DNA of 64,000 nucleotides from Pseudomonas sp. 10S4 (GCF_034344865.1 NZ_CP133774.1:5208001-5272000), one strand, 5' to 3'. Shown: positions 1-10,527, numbered from the stretch's first letter. Notes: generated from the letters alone by a model not told the origin. Numbers and translations are program-made.

Positions 1-1859
<1,859 letters not shown>

Positions 1860-1991
1860 TTGAAAGCTTCTCCGACGTCAAAACAGGGCAGGGACGGTAG
1901 TGCCGGTTTTGTATCAGCAATGATGGCTGCCAGGCCAGTTGGTTTTTCTGAATGGTCGGCGTCGGTTTTTCTGAAAGGCCTGAGTCGCAGC

Positions 1992-2339
1992 TTATGCCTT
2001 GGGCAGCCAAGGTGCAGCGAGTGCCAACGCTCCATGGCCGCCACGACGGACACAGGCCAGTACTGGCATCCACGCCAGATCAGTCAGACGAACCTGAGCA
2101 CCAGGCACCACGCGCACTTCTCCGGAGGAACCACCCGCCGGGCCTGCATCGGGAATATAGACAGAGAACCAGTCGTGCTGTTGCTCAAGCACCAGGCAGA
2201 ACAGGCAAACATCGGCAGCAGTTTGTGAATCGGTCCGCGCAACAGGCGCACGGCTTTTTCCAGCAGCAAAAAGATCAGCACCAGTGGCAGGATGAACAGC
2301 AGTCCCCCGGCCACTGTGGTTTTGATAAAACGAAACATG
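1992..2339 (-). pseudogene. DUF502 family membrane protein, internally deleted and frameshifted
   Basis: The 5' part (ATG at 2339) encodes MFRFIKTTVAGGLLFILPLV and a first transmembrane helix typical of DUF502 proteins (~200 aa). After about 43 residues the frame changes, and the rest of the homology continues in another frame as DWFSVYIPDAGPAGGSSGEV and a C-terminal RRGGHGALALAAPWLPKA. Only about 116 codons' worth of sequence remains, so the middle of the gene appears missing as well as out of frame. It lies just downstream of the large secreted-protein gene and was probably cotranscribed with it. Confidence 0.7.
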
Positions 2340-2371
2340 ACTGCCCCTTTCAACGGTTATTCAACGGGATT

Positions 2372-4837
2372 TCAACGACGATGCAGTCCGCCGCCGCCGC
2401 CGCCGCCGCCACCGCTAAACGAGCGATTCATGACCTGGGAAGAGTTGTGATAGTTGTTGAAGCGTTCGTTGCCGGCAGAGCGCGCCGCTGAATCGCGGTT
2501 GAGGTTCTGAACCTGTTGGGTATTTGCAGGATTGACCCGCGTCGCACCGCCCTTGACCATCGACTGCCAGCCGTCGTTGGTCTTTTTGTAGACGTTACCG
2601 TCATGCCCGGCGTAGACATTGTCGCCGATCTTGGCGGCGCTGCTATTGCGCCCTTGGACACCTTTGTACTGGGTGGTGTTGCCGGTGTTGGGGTTGTAGA
2701 CCGCACCGCGGCTGGCAGTGACTTGAGTGCCATTGCGCACGTTGCCCGCCGTGACTTTCTGACCGGCAATGGCCCCGCCGTTGGGACCTGCCGCGACCCC
2801 GCTGCGTCCCGCCGCATAGTTGCCGGTGTAGACGTTGTGCACTGCGCCGCGCTGGCCAGCCGTGGCGACACCTGTGCGTGAGTTGTAGGAAGAACCGACC
2901 TGGCCGGCCCAGCGATTGCCGGTCCAGGCGTTGTAGCCGGCACCGTAGCGGCTGACCGAGGCGCGATCACCCCATTGGCGGTAGATGTTGCCCGTGCTGC
3001 CGGCCCAACCACCCGGACCCCAGGCCACCGCGCCGCCGTGATAACCATAGGCCGCGCCACCCCAAGGCATTGGCGCTGGATACAGGCGTGGTCCCCAAGC
3101 GTAACCCCAGCCGTAATTGCCCCACCAAGGGTAGGCGCCCCAGCCCCAGCCCATGGCCACGGTGCTGCCTCCCCAACTCCAGCCGAAACCGAAACCGAAG
3201 GTCCAGCCAGTCCAGGGCGTGTAGCGAATCGCGACGCCAAAACCGTAGGTCACTGGCGGCCCGTACCAAACGTTGCCGACCCAAGGTGTGTAAGGGTAAC
3301 CGGTGCCATAGACCACCACACCGCTGGCCGGGTCCACCGTAGAGCCTTGGTACCCCGGCGTGTAACCCACCACCACGGTGTCGCCGTTGGCTTCATAGAC
3401 TTTGACATAGGTGATGTAGTGCATTGGTGAGCTGGGCGGAATCGAGTAAATCACCGCCGGCACCGAAGTCGCCACCGACCATGGCCCCTGAACCGAAGTG
3501 GCGCTGAACCAGATACCGTTCTCGACTGCATACCAGCTATTGGCATCGACCATGATGATCGGCGTTGGCGTGTTCACCACATATTGCAGCGGCGTACCGC
3601 TGATAGCCTTGAGTTGCGGTTGACCATCGAACTGCGGCGCGGTCATTTTCACCTGGCTTTTCTTTATTGCCGAGGTCTGCGGGATGGTTGCCGCAATCGC
3701 TGCTTCCCGGGCCTGAGGCGTACCGGCCACCGAGGCTTTGACGTTCTCTTTGGCGCTGTCATCGGGGATGTTGGCGAAGTCGGCCGGTAATTTGTCCGCC
3801 GGGGCGAAGGTCCAGGGCCCTTTCAAGTCAGCCGCTTTGAACCAGCGTCCGGAGATCAGCACATAGCTGTCCTGATCGCCGACTTCCTTGAAGATATGCC
3901 CGGTGGTGTTGGTCACATAGAGCAGTTGGGTGCCCTGGATCGGCTGCCATTGAGGTGCGCCGTCGGTGACGATCAATTCAGTGGGCGCAGTTGCGATATG
4001 AATCTGTGGGATCGGTGGCTTGGCCAGTGTCGGAATTTTGTCCTTCGGGTCGCTCTGACCTGTTAGCAGATCCACCTGACGACTCTGGATCGCCGCTTTC
4101 TTGGCTTTTTCCAGATCGGCTGAAGGCGAGGGCAGTGGTGTGTACTGGCCGCCCAGTTCATCGGCCACCATCCAGCCATCGAACACATGCAGATAATGTT
4201 TGCCCTGGGCATCCTTGAGCAGCAACGGACGGGTGTTGACGACCCGCTGCAACGCAGTGCCGTCCACCGGCCGGTAAGCCGGCTCGCCATCGATGTACAC
4301 CAGCAGCGCCGGGACGTCGGAAGTGATGATGGTCGGCGGGGTATTTTCAATGGGGTCGCTGCTGGATTTCTGCTCGGCAGCGAGTACGCCGACGGCGGCT
4401 TCGAGCTGATCCAGAGAAATGGTTTTCTTGCGGCTCGCCGCGTCTTTTTTCAGCGCGGCGACCCAGCTATCTGCCTGCGCTGCGCTGGATGGGAAGTCTG
4501 CTTTGGTGAGGGTGTATTGATCGAGAACGACCCAGCGTGTGGCCTTGTCCACCAGGGTGTGAGCGCTGAACTGCACAATGCCGTAGGTGGATTTGCCATC
4601 GGCCCCGGTGGCCTCGACCGCTGCCCGCGCCTGCAGGGTATAGCCGTCCCAACTGTCGAGTTGCGGCTGATAGATCGTCAGCTTGGTATCGCCGGCGGTC
4701 AGTACCTGCGGCCAGGTCGGGCTCGCGGGAGCCTGTGCGGCGGGAGTTGCCGAAGCGGCTGGCGGTGCGGCCTGGACGCTACCGAAAGCCATCAGGCAAA
4801 GCATCAGCAAAACGGTTAGCGAGCGAGGGTAAGGCAT
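2372..4837 (-). CDS. large secreted Gly/Trp/Tyr-rich protein of unknown function
   Basis: A protein of about 821 residues with a Sec signal peptide (cut near VQA-APP). The ATG at 4837 is chosen because GGAG stands 8 nt upstream; an in-frame ATG at 4849 is the alternative. The N-terminal half is a hydrophilic, Pro/Ala-linked repetitive domain. Residues ~520-640 are extremely rich in Trp, Gly and Tyr (for example WTFGFGFGWSWGG), followed by short repeats of the type YNxxTGN and a poly-glycine tail encoded by a GCC-type triplet run near 2391-2415. Relatives in Pseudomonas are, as far as I recall, named only as hypothetical or carbohydrate-binding family V/XII; I cannot assign a function. Confidence 0.75.
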   Translation of the reverse strand: MPYPRSLTVLLMLCLMAFGSVQAAPPAASATPAAQAPASPTWPQVLTAGDTKLTIYQPQLDSWDGYTLQARAAVEATGADGKSTYGIVQFSAHTLVDKATRWVVLDQYTLTKADFPSSAAQADSWVAALKKDAASRKKTISLDQLEAAVGVLAAEQKSSSDPIENTPPTIITSDVPALLVYIDGEPAYRPVDGTALQRVVNTRPLLLKDAQGKHYLHVFDGWMVADELGGQYTPLPSPSADLEKAKKAAIQSRQVDLLTGQSDPKDKIPTLAKPPIPQIHIATAPTELIVTDGAPQWQPIQGTQLLYVTNTTGHIFKEVGDQDSYVLISGRWFKAADLKGPWTFAPADKLPADFANIPDDSAKENVKASVAGTPQAREAAIAATIPQTSAIKKSQVKMTAPQFDGQPQLKAISGTPLQYVVNTPTPIIMVDANSWYAVENGIWFSATSVQGPWSVATSVPAVIYSIPPSSPMHYITYVKVYEANGDTVVVGYTPGYQGSTVDPASGVVVYGTGYPYTPWVGNVWYGPPVTYGFGVAIRYTPWTGWTFGFGFGWSWGGSTVAMGWGWGAYPWWGNYGWGYAWGPRLYPAPMPWGGAAYGYHGGAVAWGPGGWAGSTGNIYRQWGDRASVSRYGAGYNAWTGNRWAGQVGSSYNSRTGVATAGQRGAVHNVYTGNYAAGRSGVAAGPNGGAIAGQKVTAGNVRNGTQVTASRGAVYNPNTGNTTQYKGVQGRNSSAAKIGDNVYAGHDGNVYKKTNDGWQSMVKGGATRVNPANTQQVQNLNRDSAARSAGNERFNNYHNSSQVMNRSFSGGGGGGGGGLHRR

Positions 4838-5015
4838 TGTCAGCTCCATCGACGGGGCGGTTTTTCAGGTATTTCAGGGCCGCGAAAAAAGCATAGCCGC
4901 CGGTATCGGAAATGCTCGGTGGATTTAGGGATTGGATGAAAGTCGGGTAGGGCAATGTGTTGCTTTGTGTTATTTCAAGGACACCACACCTTCAACGAAT
5001 CCATTGGAGACAGCG

Positions 5016-5999
5016 ATGTTCAAAGGCATTTTGATCGACAAAGACGACAGCGGTTACCGGGCCACGCTGCAAGAGATCAGTGAGGATCAACTGCCCGAGG
5101 GCGACGTGACGGTGCGCGTGGCGTACAGCACACTGAATTTCAAGGATGGCCTGGCGATCACTGGTAGCAGTCCGGTGGTGCGAAAATTCCCCATGGTGCC
5201 GGGGATTGATCTGGCAGGCAGCGTCGAAGTCAGTGAGCACCCGGACTACAAGGTCGGTGACCAGGTCCTGCTCAACGGCTGGGGAGTAGGCGAAGGACAT
5301 TGGGGCGGACTGGCGCAGAAAGCGCGGCTCAATGGCGACTGGCTGATTCCACTGCCGAAGGCCTTCACGGCGGCTCAGGCCATGGCAATCGGCACGGCCG
5401 GTTACACGGCGATGCTCAGCATTCTGGCGCTTGAGCACAACGGTGTAACCCCAGAGCAAGGCGAAGTGCTGGTGACCGGCGCCAATGGCGGGGTCGGCAG
5501 TTTTGCCATCGCACTATTAAGCAAACTTGGCTATCGGGTGGTGGCGTCCACCGGCCGCACCTCGGAACACGACTACCTCAAACAGTTGGGCGCCAGTGAG
5601 ATCATTGATCGCGCGGCCCTGTCCGAACCGGGGAAACCCTTGGCCAAGGAACGCTGGGCCGCCGTGATCGATTCGGTCGGCAGCCACACCTTGGCCAACG
5701 CCTGCGCCAGCACTAAGTCCAACGGCACCGTCGCCGCGTGTGGTCTGGCGCAAGGCATGGACTTTCCGGCCTCCGTTGCCCCGTTCATTTTGCGCGGTGT
5801 AACCCTCGCCGGGATCAACAGTGTGACCCAACCTAAAGCAAAACGAGTTCTGGCCTGGAGTCGTCTGGCCGAGGATCTGGACTTCGCCTTGCTGCCACTG
5901 ATTAGTCGCGAAATTGGCTTGAGCGAAGCCATCGAAGCCGCTCCGCGCTTGCTCGCGGGTCAGTTGCGAGGAAGGGTTGTCGTCGACGTCAATCGCTGA
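5016..5999 (+). CDS. acuI: acryloyl-CoA reductase AcuI / YhdH family quinone oxidoreductase
   Basis: Zinc-independent medium-chain dehydrogenase/reductase of about 327 residues, NADPH-dependent, acting on acryloyl-CoA or related enoyl substrates. The N-terminal MFKGILIDKDDSGYRATLQE, the motif YSTLNFKDGLAITG and the nucleotide-binding VLVTGANGGVGSFAIALLSK are diagnostic of the YhdH/AcuI branch. The start at 5016 has GGAGA 10 nt upstream; an upstream in-frame extension to 4932 lacks such a site. It is a single-gene unit. Confidence 0.9.
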   Translation: MFKGILIDKDDSGYRATLQEISEDQLPEGDVTVRVAYSTLNFKDGLAITGSSPVVRKFPMVPGIDLAGSVEVSEHPDYKVGDQVLLNGWGVGEGHWGGLAQKARLNGDWLIPLPKAFTAAQAMAIGTAGYTAMLSILALEHNGVTPEQGEVLVTGANGGVGSFAIALLSKLGYRVVASTGRTSEHDYLKQLGASEIIDRAALSEPGKPLAKERWAAVIDSVGSHTLANACASTKSNGTVAACGLAQGMDFPASVAPFILRGVTLAGINSVTQPKAKRVLAWSRLAEDLDFALLPLISREIGLSEAIEAAPRLLAGQLRGRVVVDVNR

Positions 6000-6078
6000 C
6001 AATGTAGGCGCCGTTGCGGCTCGTCAGGGCCGCAAATCCCAATCAAAGGAGTGGCGCGGCAATGGAAGGCAAACAGGT

Positions 6079-7155
6079 TTACGTGCAGCCGTTCAGCGCT
6101 TCACGATCCAGCAACTGTCGCTTACGCTCCACGCCCCAGCGATAGCCCGACAGGTTGCCGTCGCTGCGTACCACTCGGTGACACGGGATCGCCACTGCAA
6201 GGCTGTTCGCACCGCAGGCCTGGGCCACGGCGCGCACCGCTTTTGGCGAGCCGATGCGCTGGGCGATGTCGGCGTAACTGGCGGTGCTGCCGACGGGAAT
6301 CTCGCGCAAGGCTTGCCAGACACGCTCCTGAAACGCCGTACCACGCACGTCCAGTGGCAAGTCCAGGCCGATGGCCGGTGCTTCGATGAAACCGACAACC
6401 TGGGCGATCAATTGCTCAAATCCGTGATCGGCGCCAATCAGATTGGCCCGGCGAAACTTGTCCTGCAGATCGCACACCAATTGGTGTGGGTCGTCACCCA
6501 GAAGAATTGCGCAAACACCCCGATCACTTTGCGCCACCAGAATCGCTCCGAGCGAGCACTGGCCGACGGCAAAACGAATGTCGTTATTCTGGCCTTCGGC
6601 GCGGTAGTCGCCGGGCTTCATGCCCAGCAATTGATCGGCGGCTTCGTAGAAGCGGCTGTTGGAATTGAAGCCCGCGTCATACAAGGCATCAGTCACCGAG
6701 CCGCCATCGCTCAAACGCTCGCGAACCCGGCGTGAGCGGTGGGCGCTGGCATAGCCCTTGGGCGTCAGGCCGGTAACGGCTTTAAACACGCGATGGAAAT
6801 GGAAACTGCTCAGGCCTGCGGCGTCGGCCAGTTCACTCAGCGCCGGCAGATTCTCGGCCGATTCGATCTGACGGCAGGCAGCTGCCACCGTGGCGGCATG
6901 TTGGGCGGCGAGGTCAGTTTGATCCTTTGCAGTGCGTTTGCTGGGGCGGTAACCCGCGGCCTGGGCCTGCTCGGCCGTCTCGAAAAATTCGACGTTCTGC
7001 GGTTTCGGCAAGCGCGCCAGGCTGCTGGGGCGGCAATAGATACCAGTGGTTTTCACCGCGTAGACAAACTGCCCGTCAGCCGACGGGTCGCGAGCTACAA
7101 CGGCGGCCCAGCGTGGGTCGTTTTCGGTGGCGATCTGGTTCGAAGAGGTGGTCAT
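6079..7155 (-). CDS. ada: Ada-type transcriptional activator / O6-methylguanine-DNA methyltransferase, degenerate N-terminal zinc site
   Basis: A 358-residue three-domain protein: N-Ada (~1-85), AraC-type HTH (~95-185) and a C-terminal methyltransferase with the active site PCHRVV (Cys325). The C-terminal domain should repair O6-methylguanine. In E. coli Ada the N-terminal zinc is held by Cys38/42/69/72. The equivalent positions here are Cys41, Ser45, Ser72 and Thr75, so three ligands are gone and methylphosphotriester sensing by the classical route looks impossible. It is last in a likely operon with the 2OG oxygenase and alkB. The start MTTSS is preferred over an upstream ATG at 7182. Confidence 0.9.
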   Translation of the reverse strand: MTTSSNQIATENDPRWAAVVARDPSADGQFVYAVKTTGIYCRPSSLARLPKPQNVEFFETAEQAQAAGYRPSKRTAKDQTDLAAQHAATVAAACRQIESAENLPALSELADAAGLSSFHFHRVFKAVTGLTPKGYASAHRSRRVRERLSDGGSVTDALYDAGFNSNSRFYEAADQLLGMKPGDYRAEGQNNDIRFAVGQCSLGAILVAQSDRGVCAILLGDDPHQLVCDLQDKFRRANLIGADHGFEQLIAQVVGFIEAPAIGLDLPLDVRGTAFQERVWQALREIPVGSTASYADIAQRIGSPKAVRAVAQACGANSLAVAIPCHRVVRSDGNLSGYRWGVERKRQLLDREALNGCT

Positions 7156-7242
7156 GGCTTCATGTCCGTTGACGGGTTTCAAACAGATTAAGCAGTCGGT
7201 CGCGATGCAGCACTCCGGGTCTTGCGGTCAAACTCGACGATT

Positions 7243-7908
7243 TCATCCAGCAATACGAAACGTAAAGTTGATCCGTTGCTCGCCCAGTCGCGGATGCTGT
7301 CCGTCCTTGATTGGCAACACACCGTGGTAACGCAAACGATCGACACCGCCCCAGACCACGATGTCACCGTGAAACAACGGCACCCGCTGGCTCTTGTCGC
7401 TGCGTTCGAAACCGCCAAACAAAAACATCGCCGGCAAGCCTAGCGACACTGAAACGATCGGCGCGGCGTAGGAACCTTCGTCTTTATCCTGATGCAATGA
7501 CATCTTGGCCCCTGGGATGTAGCGGTTGATCAGGCAGGAATCAGGCACAAAGTCCTGAAATCCTGCTTCTTGCGCCGCCGTTTGCGCCAATTCGAAAAAC
7601 ACCTCGGGCATTTCGGGCCAGGGTTGCCCGGTTTGTGGATCGTTGCGGGTGTAGCGGTAGCCGCTGCGGTCGGTGGTCCAGCCTAGTGTGCCGCAACTGC
7701 TCAGCGCCACCGACATGGTAAAGCCGCCGGGCGTGACCATTTGTCGAAACGGCGCGGCCGCCAGAACCTGTGCCAGTGCCGGCAACAGTCGGTCGATCAG
7801 GGGCAGTGCAAAGCCTCTGAGGACGTAGGACTGTTCGCCGATCTGCTCGCGCCGGGGCGGTTGCTCGGGCTCAAGGTCGACGAATAAATCGAGGGTGATC
7901 GGGGTCAT
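7243..7908 (-). CDS. alkB: DNA oxidative demethylase AlkB
   Basis: Fe(II)/2-oxoglutarate dioxygenase of ~221 residues that removes 1-methyladenine and 3-methylcytosine damage. Visible are the substrate-lid region GYRYTRNDPQTGQPWPEMPE, the metal ligands in INRYIPGAKMSLHQDKDE (HxD) and the distal His in RYHGVLPIKDG, with 2OG-binding RINFTFR at the C-terminus. The ATG at 7908 lies 5 nt after the preceding stop, which suggests translational coupling; an in-frame ATG at 7923 is possible. Confidence 0.93.
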   Translation of the reverse strand: MTPITLDLFVDLEPEQPPRREQIGEQSYVLRGFALPLIDRLLPALAQVLAAAPFRQMVTPGGFTMSVALSSCGTLGWTTDRSGYRYTRNDPQTGQPWPEMPEVFFELAQTAAQEAGFQDFVPDSCLINRYIPGAKMSLHQDKDEGSYAAPIVSVSLGLPAMFLFGGFERSDKSQRVPLFHGDIVVWGGVDRLRYHGVLPIKDGQHPRLGEQRINFTFRIAG

Positions 7909-7912
7909 TGGG

Positions 7913-8635
7913 TCATAGCGCATCGTGAAAGATGATTCCAAGGGTATGCCGTTTTCCGCTGTGCAGGCGACTGACGCCGTGGCGCAGGGTCACGCGGTAA
8001 TAACCGCGAACGCCTTTGACCGGGCGCTGGTTGACGGCAAAGATCAATCCGTCACCTTTCTTTAGTCCGATTACCTGAGGGCGCGACTGCATGCGCGGGC
8101 GCTGCTCGGTCAGCACGAACTCGCCGCCAGTAAAGTCTTCATCCGGTTCTGACAGCAGAATCGCCACTTGCAGTGGGAAAACGTGTTCGCCGTACAGGTC
8201 CTGATGCAAGCAGTTGTAGTCCTGAGGGCCGTATTGCAGCAACAACGGTGTCGGCCGCTCCTGACCGGCGGCATGGCAGCGTTCGAGAAACGCTTCGTGG
8301 TTGTCGGGGAAACGGGTCGGCAGGTCCATGTGCTCGTACCAGCGATTGGCGATGGGCACGAGACGAGGGTAGAGCGCACAGCGCAGCCGGGCGACCGTGT
8401 CCGGCAACGGGTATTTGAAGTACTTGTACTCCCCGCGCCCGAAACCGTGACGGGCCATCATCACCTGTGAGCGGAATGGCTCGTGCCGTGAGTAGAGTGC
8501 GCTCACTTCGTCGCAAGCCTCGTGGCTCAACAACGAGCGAATGATGGCGCAGCCGTCCTGGTCGAGTTGTTGTTCCAGCAAGGTCCAGTCTGGCGTAGAA
8601 AAGCCGTCGATAGAGTGAGCCGGGAAAGTAGACAT
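7913..8635 (-). CDS. 2OG-Fe(II) oxygenase of the alkB-linked, prolyl-hydroxylase-like family
   Basis: A 240-residue protein with a double-stranded beta-helix signature: QDYNCLHQDLYGEHVFPLQ supplies HxD, GGEFVLTEQRPR the core strand, and the C-terminal HSGKRHTLGIIFHDA the distal His and 2OG contact. It is the first gene of a unit with alkB and ada, so a role in alkylation-damage or nucleobase oxidation chemistry is likely. The actual substrate is unknown; this family has been named DUF2086 in some annotations (from memory). Confidence 0.82.
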   Translation of the reverse strand: MSTFPAHSIDGFSTPDWTLLEQQLDQDGCAIIRSLLSHEACDEVSALYSRHEPFRSQVMMARHGFGRGEYKYFKYPLPDTVARLRCALYPRLVPIANRWYEHMDLPTRFPDNHEAFLERCHAAGQERPTPLLLQYGPQDYNCLHQDLYGEHVFPLQVAILLSEPDEDFTGGEFVLTEQRPRMQSRPQVIGLKKGDGLIFAVNQRPVKGVRGYYRVTLRHGVSRLHSGKRHTLGIIFHDAL

Positions 8636-8761
8636 TTTCTGAAGCCTTAACCAAAGGTTGAGGCGGCCAGTCTGGCAGGCGGCGATTGAGCGAACACTCC
8701 GGCGCTTGCGGTCAAATATCAGGCGGGGGAGCAGACGTCCATGTTGCCGCTCCCGATCTCG

Positions 8762-8938
8762 TTACAGCGCTTTGCTGACGCTGATGTCGCTGATCACGTC
8801 TTCGCTTGAACCGTGAATCGCGTCCAGCGCGGCTTTGGCTTCTTCCTCAGTACCCTTTTCAAGCTGGGCAAATTCGAAGCGGCGTTCGCCGTTGAGTTTG
8901 TATTTGATGACGTACTTGGTCGTTTGGGCCACGGTCAT
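8762..8938 (-). CDS. small conserved hypothetical protein (58 aa)
   Basis: Short open frame beginning MTVAQTTKYVIKYKLNGERR and ending DVISDISVSKAL, with a balanced charged composition and codon use like its neighbours. It probably folds as a small alpha/beta protein. No signal peptide or known domain is recognised. It lies downstream of, and in the same direction as, the DUF1883 gene (28 nt gap), so the two are probably cotranscribed. Confidence 0.6.
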   Translation of the reverse strand: MTVAQTTKYVIKYKLNGERRFEFAQLEKGTEEEAKAALDAIHGSSEDVISDISVSKAL

Positions 8939-8966
8939 GACTGCCTGTTCACGTGTATGGGCGTAC

Positions 8967-9272
8967 TCAGCTCAGTTTTGTGCTGGAACGGCGGACGATT
9001 TTGATTGAGTGAGTCAGGGTCGGCTTGCGCGTCACGCTGATGGCCTTGCGGCTGTTGACCATGTCGATGGTGATGTTCCAGAAACCGGTGCTCGGTGCAG
9101 TAATTCGTGCCGGGAAGGTGTCGAACGCTCCGCCGTGATAAGTGTGGCGGCCGCCATTCTTGAAGCTGCGGAAGTTGGCGTCGTTCATCAAGCGGATGTT
9201 GCAGGTTTGGGAGCACTGGATGACGACAATGTCGTCCTCATTGAGGTGCTCGCGCTGGTGGATAAATTTCAT
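8967..9272 (-). CDS. DUF1883 domain-containing protein
   Basis: A 101-residue protein starting MKFIHQREHLNEDDIVVIQC. The DUF1883 signature continues as CNIRLMNDANFRSFKNG, then GGAFDTFPARITAPSTGFWN and a basic C-terminus (TLTHSIKIVRRSS). It is a cytosolic beta-rich fold of unknown function. GGAGGCGCC stands just before the ATG. Confidence 0.82.
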   Translation of the reverse strand: MKFIHQREHLNEDDIVVIQCSQTCNIRLMNDANFRSFKNGGRHTYHGGAFDTFPARITAPSTGFWNITIDMVNSRKAISVTRKPTLTHSIKIVRRSSTKLS

Positions 9273-9483
9273 GAGGCGCCTCCAGAAGGGCTTTTTCTAC
9301 AAAATCAAAACGATAGCAGGGCAATGGGCGCAGTTTATCAGCCCGAACAGGTTATTATCTGGCTGTCGACGTCGTGTTTGACAATTAAAAACAGTTATTC
9401 GGAATTCTATGAGCGATAAAAGCAACGAGCCTCGGAGAAAAACAGCATTTACGCTGTCGGAGGGTCTTTATCGGAGGTTTTGT

Positions 9484-9840
9484 ATGAAGTGGGGTGTTCT
9501 GGTCCTGCCTTTGGCGCTAGCGGTGAGTGGTTGTGCAAATGTCGCAGAAATCAACGAGTCGCTGCCGACCATGAGTGTGATCTCAGGCAAAAAGCCCCAT
9601 GAGTACGCGCAGTGCCTGGTCGAGAAGCTGGCGTCCAGCCGTGGCGCCTTGCAGCTTGAGCCGCACAAGGACGGTGTGCGAGTGATCGTACCCGGCAAAT
9701 TTTCCTCGGGTCCGGCGGCCGTTTTCGATATCGAAGAACGCTCAAGTGGCAGCAGCATCAAGTTGCATGAGCGCATGTCCAACGTGCCAGTACGTCCTAA
9801 GGATGTACAGGGCGCCGCCAACGCGTGCATTTCCGGCTGA
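9484..9840 (+). CDS. putative lipoprotein
   Basis: A 118-residue protein starting at the ATG at 9484, chosen because GGAGG lies 6 nt upstream and because this start gives a clean type II signal peptide with lipobox LAVSGC near residue 17. An upstream in-frame ATG at 9409 would bury the signal in a longer, charged N-terminus. The mature part (IVPGKFSSGPAAVFDIEE) is hydrophilic. Function unknown. It is followed by a strong terminator. Confidence 0.75.
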   Translation: MKWGVLVLPLALAVSGCANVAEINESLPTMSVISGKKPHEYAQCLVEKLASSRGALQLEPHKDGVRVIVPGKFSSGPAAVFDIEERSSGSSIKLHERMSNVPVRPKDVQGAANACISG

Positions 9841-9863
9841 TGGACTATCGGCAGTCAGCCTGA

Positions 9864-9890
9864 TGCCGCCAAAGCGTTGCTTTGGCGGCA
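9864..9890 (+). terminator. intrinsic terminator after the lipoprotein gene
   Basis: Twelve-base-pair perfect stem TGCCGCCAAAGC / GCTTTGGCGGCA with a GTT loop, followed by a T-rich stretch. Confidence 0.75.
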
Positions 9891-9911
9891 TTGTCATTTC
9901 TGGAGTCACGC

Positions 9912-10142
9912 ATGAAGCGCGAGCAAATACGGGAACGCCATGCAGAGGGCCATATCTCTGCCACGCACGTTATTCAGAACCCGGCCAATTCCGGGGAATG
10001 GATCGTGTTTTTCAAGAAGAGCGCCGGGCGCAGCTATTTTCTGGTGGATGAAAGCGATGAAGTTGAATCGTTCGCCCGCCTGGACGATTTGATCGAGACC
10101 GTGCGCGGCCTCGGGATCAAATTTGCCGAAATCCACATGTAG
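9912..10142 (+). CDS. small hypothetical protein (76 aa)
   Basis: Starts MKREQIRERHAEGHISATHV, with GGAG 8 nt upstream, and ends GLGIKFAEIHM. The composition is that of a soluble alpha/beta protein (SGEWIVFFKKSAGRSYFLVD). It resembles short Pseudomonas plasmid/chromosome hypotheticals, but no function is known. Its stop codon lies inside a hairpin shared with the convergent lipoprotein gene. Confidence 0.65.
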   Translation: MKREQIRERHAEGHISATHVIQNPANSGEWIVFFKKSAGRSYFLVDESDEVESFARLDDLIETVRGLGIKFAEIHM

Positions 10143-10157
10143 GGCAGGGCGCCCTAC
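10139..10157. terminator. short bidirectional hairpin containing both convergent stop codons
   Basis: GTAGGGC-AGGGC-GCCCTAC: the TAG of the plus gene and the TAG of the minus lipoprotein gene are the two arms of the same palindrome. It has no T-tract, so its terminator strength is doubtful. Confidence 0.4.
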
Positions 10158-10435
10158 TTGCAGACCACCACTACGCTGCGGTTCTTGAAGTTGCCGACAT
10201 CCACACCCAGGGTCTTGTCGCTTTCCTTGGTGGCGGGGCTGCCGTTGGTGCTGACGATTCGGTAGCCGGTGCCAGCACACGAGTCATCGGCTTTTTCGTA
10301 GCAGGTGGCCCAGGAGTTGGCTTCTCCGGAACAGTCGATGCTCAGGCCCTGCTCGCCGTTTTTCAGGTAAGTGCTTTCTGATGTGGCGCAGCCAGTGAGC
10401 GCCAGTACCGCAATCAGTGCCAGAAATTTGTTCAT
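10154..10435 (-). CDS. putative lipoprotein
   Basis: A 93-residue protein with a type II signal peptide and lipobox ALTGCA (Cys near residue 16). The mature domain contains four further cysteines in DCSGEANSWATCYEKADDSC and a C-terminal VVVVCK. This pattern is common in small Pseudomonas outer-membrane lipoproteins. No function is assigned. Convergent with the 76-residue ORF. Confidence 0.75.
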   Translation of the reverse strand: MNKFLALIAVLALTGCATSESTYLKNGEQGLSIDCSGEANSWATCYEKADDSCAGTGYRIVSTNGSPATKESDKTLGVDVGNFKNRSVVVVCK

Positions 10436-10527
10436 GTCGTTGTCGTCGTCAAGGGAAGGGCTAAACGCTATGACAGCGCCGGAATTGAAAGGTTATGGCG
10501 AGTGGCCAGTCCTGCGAAAATAAACCA

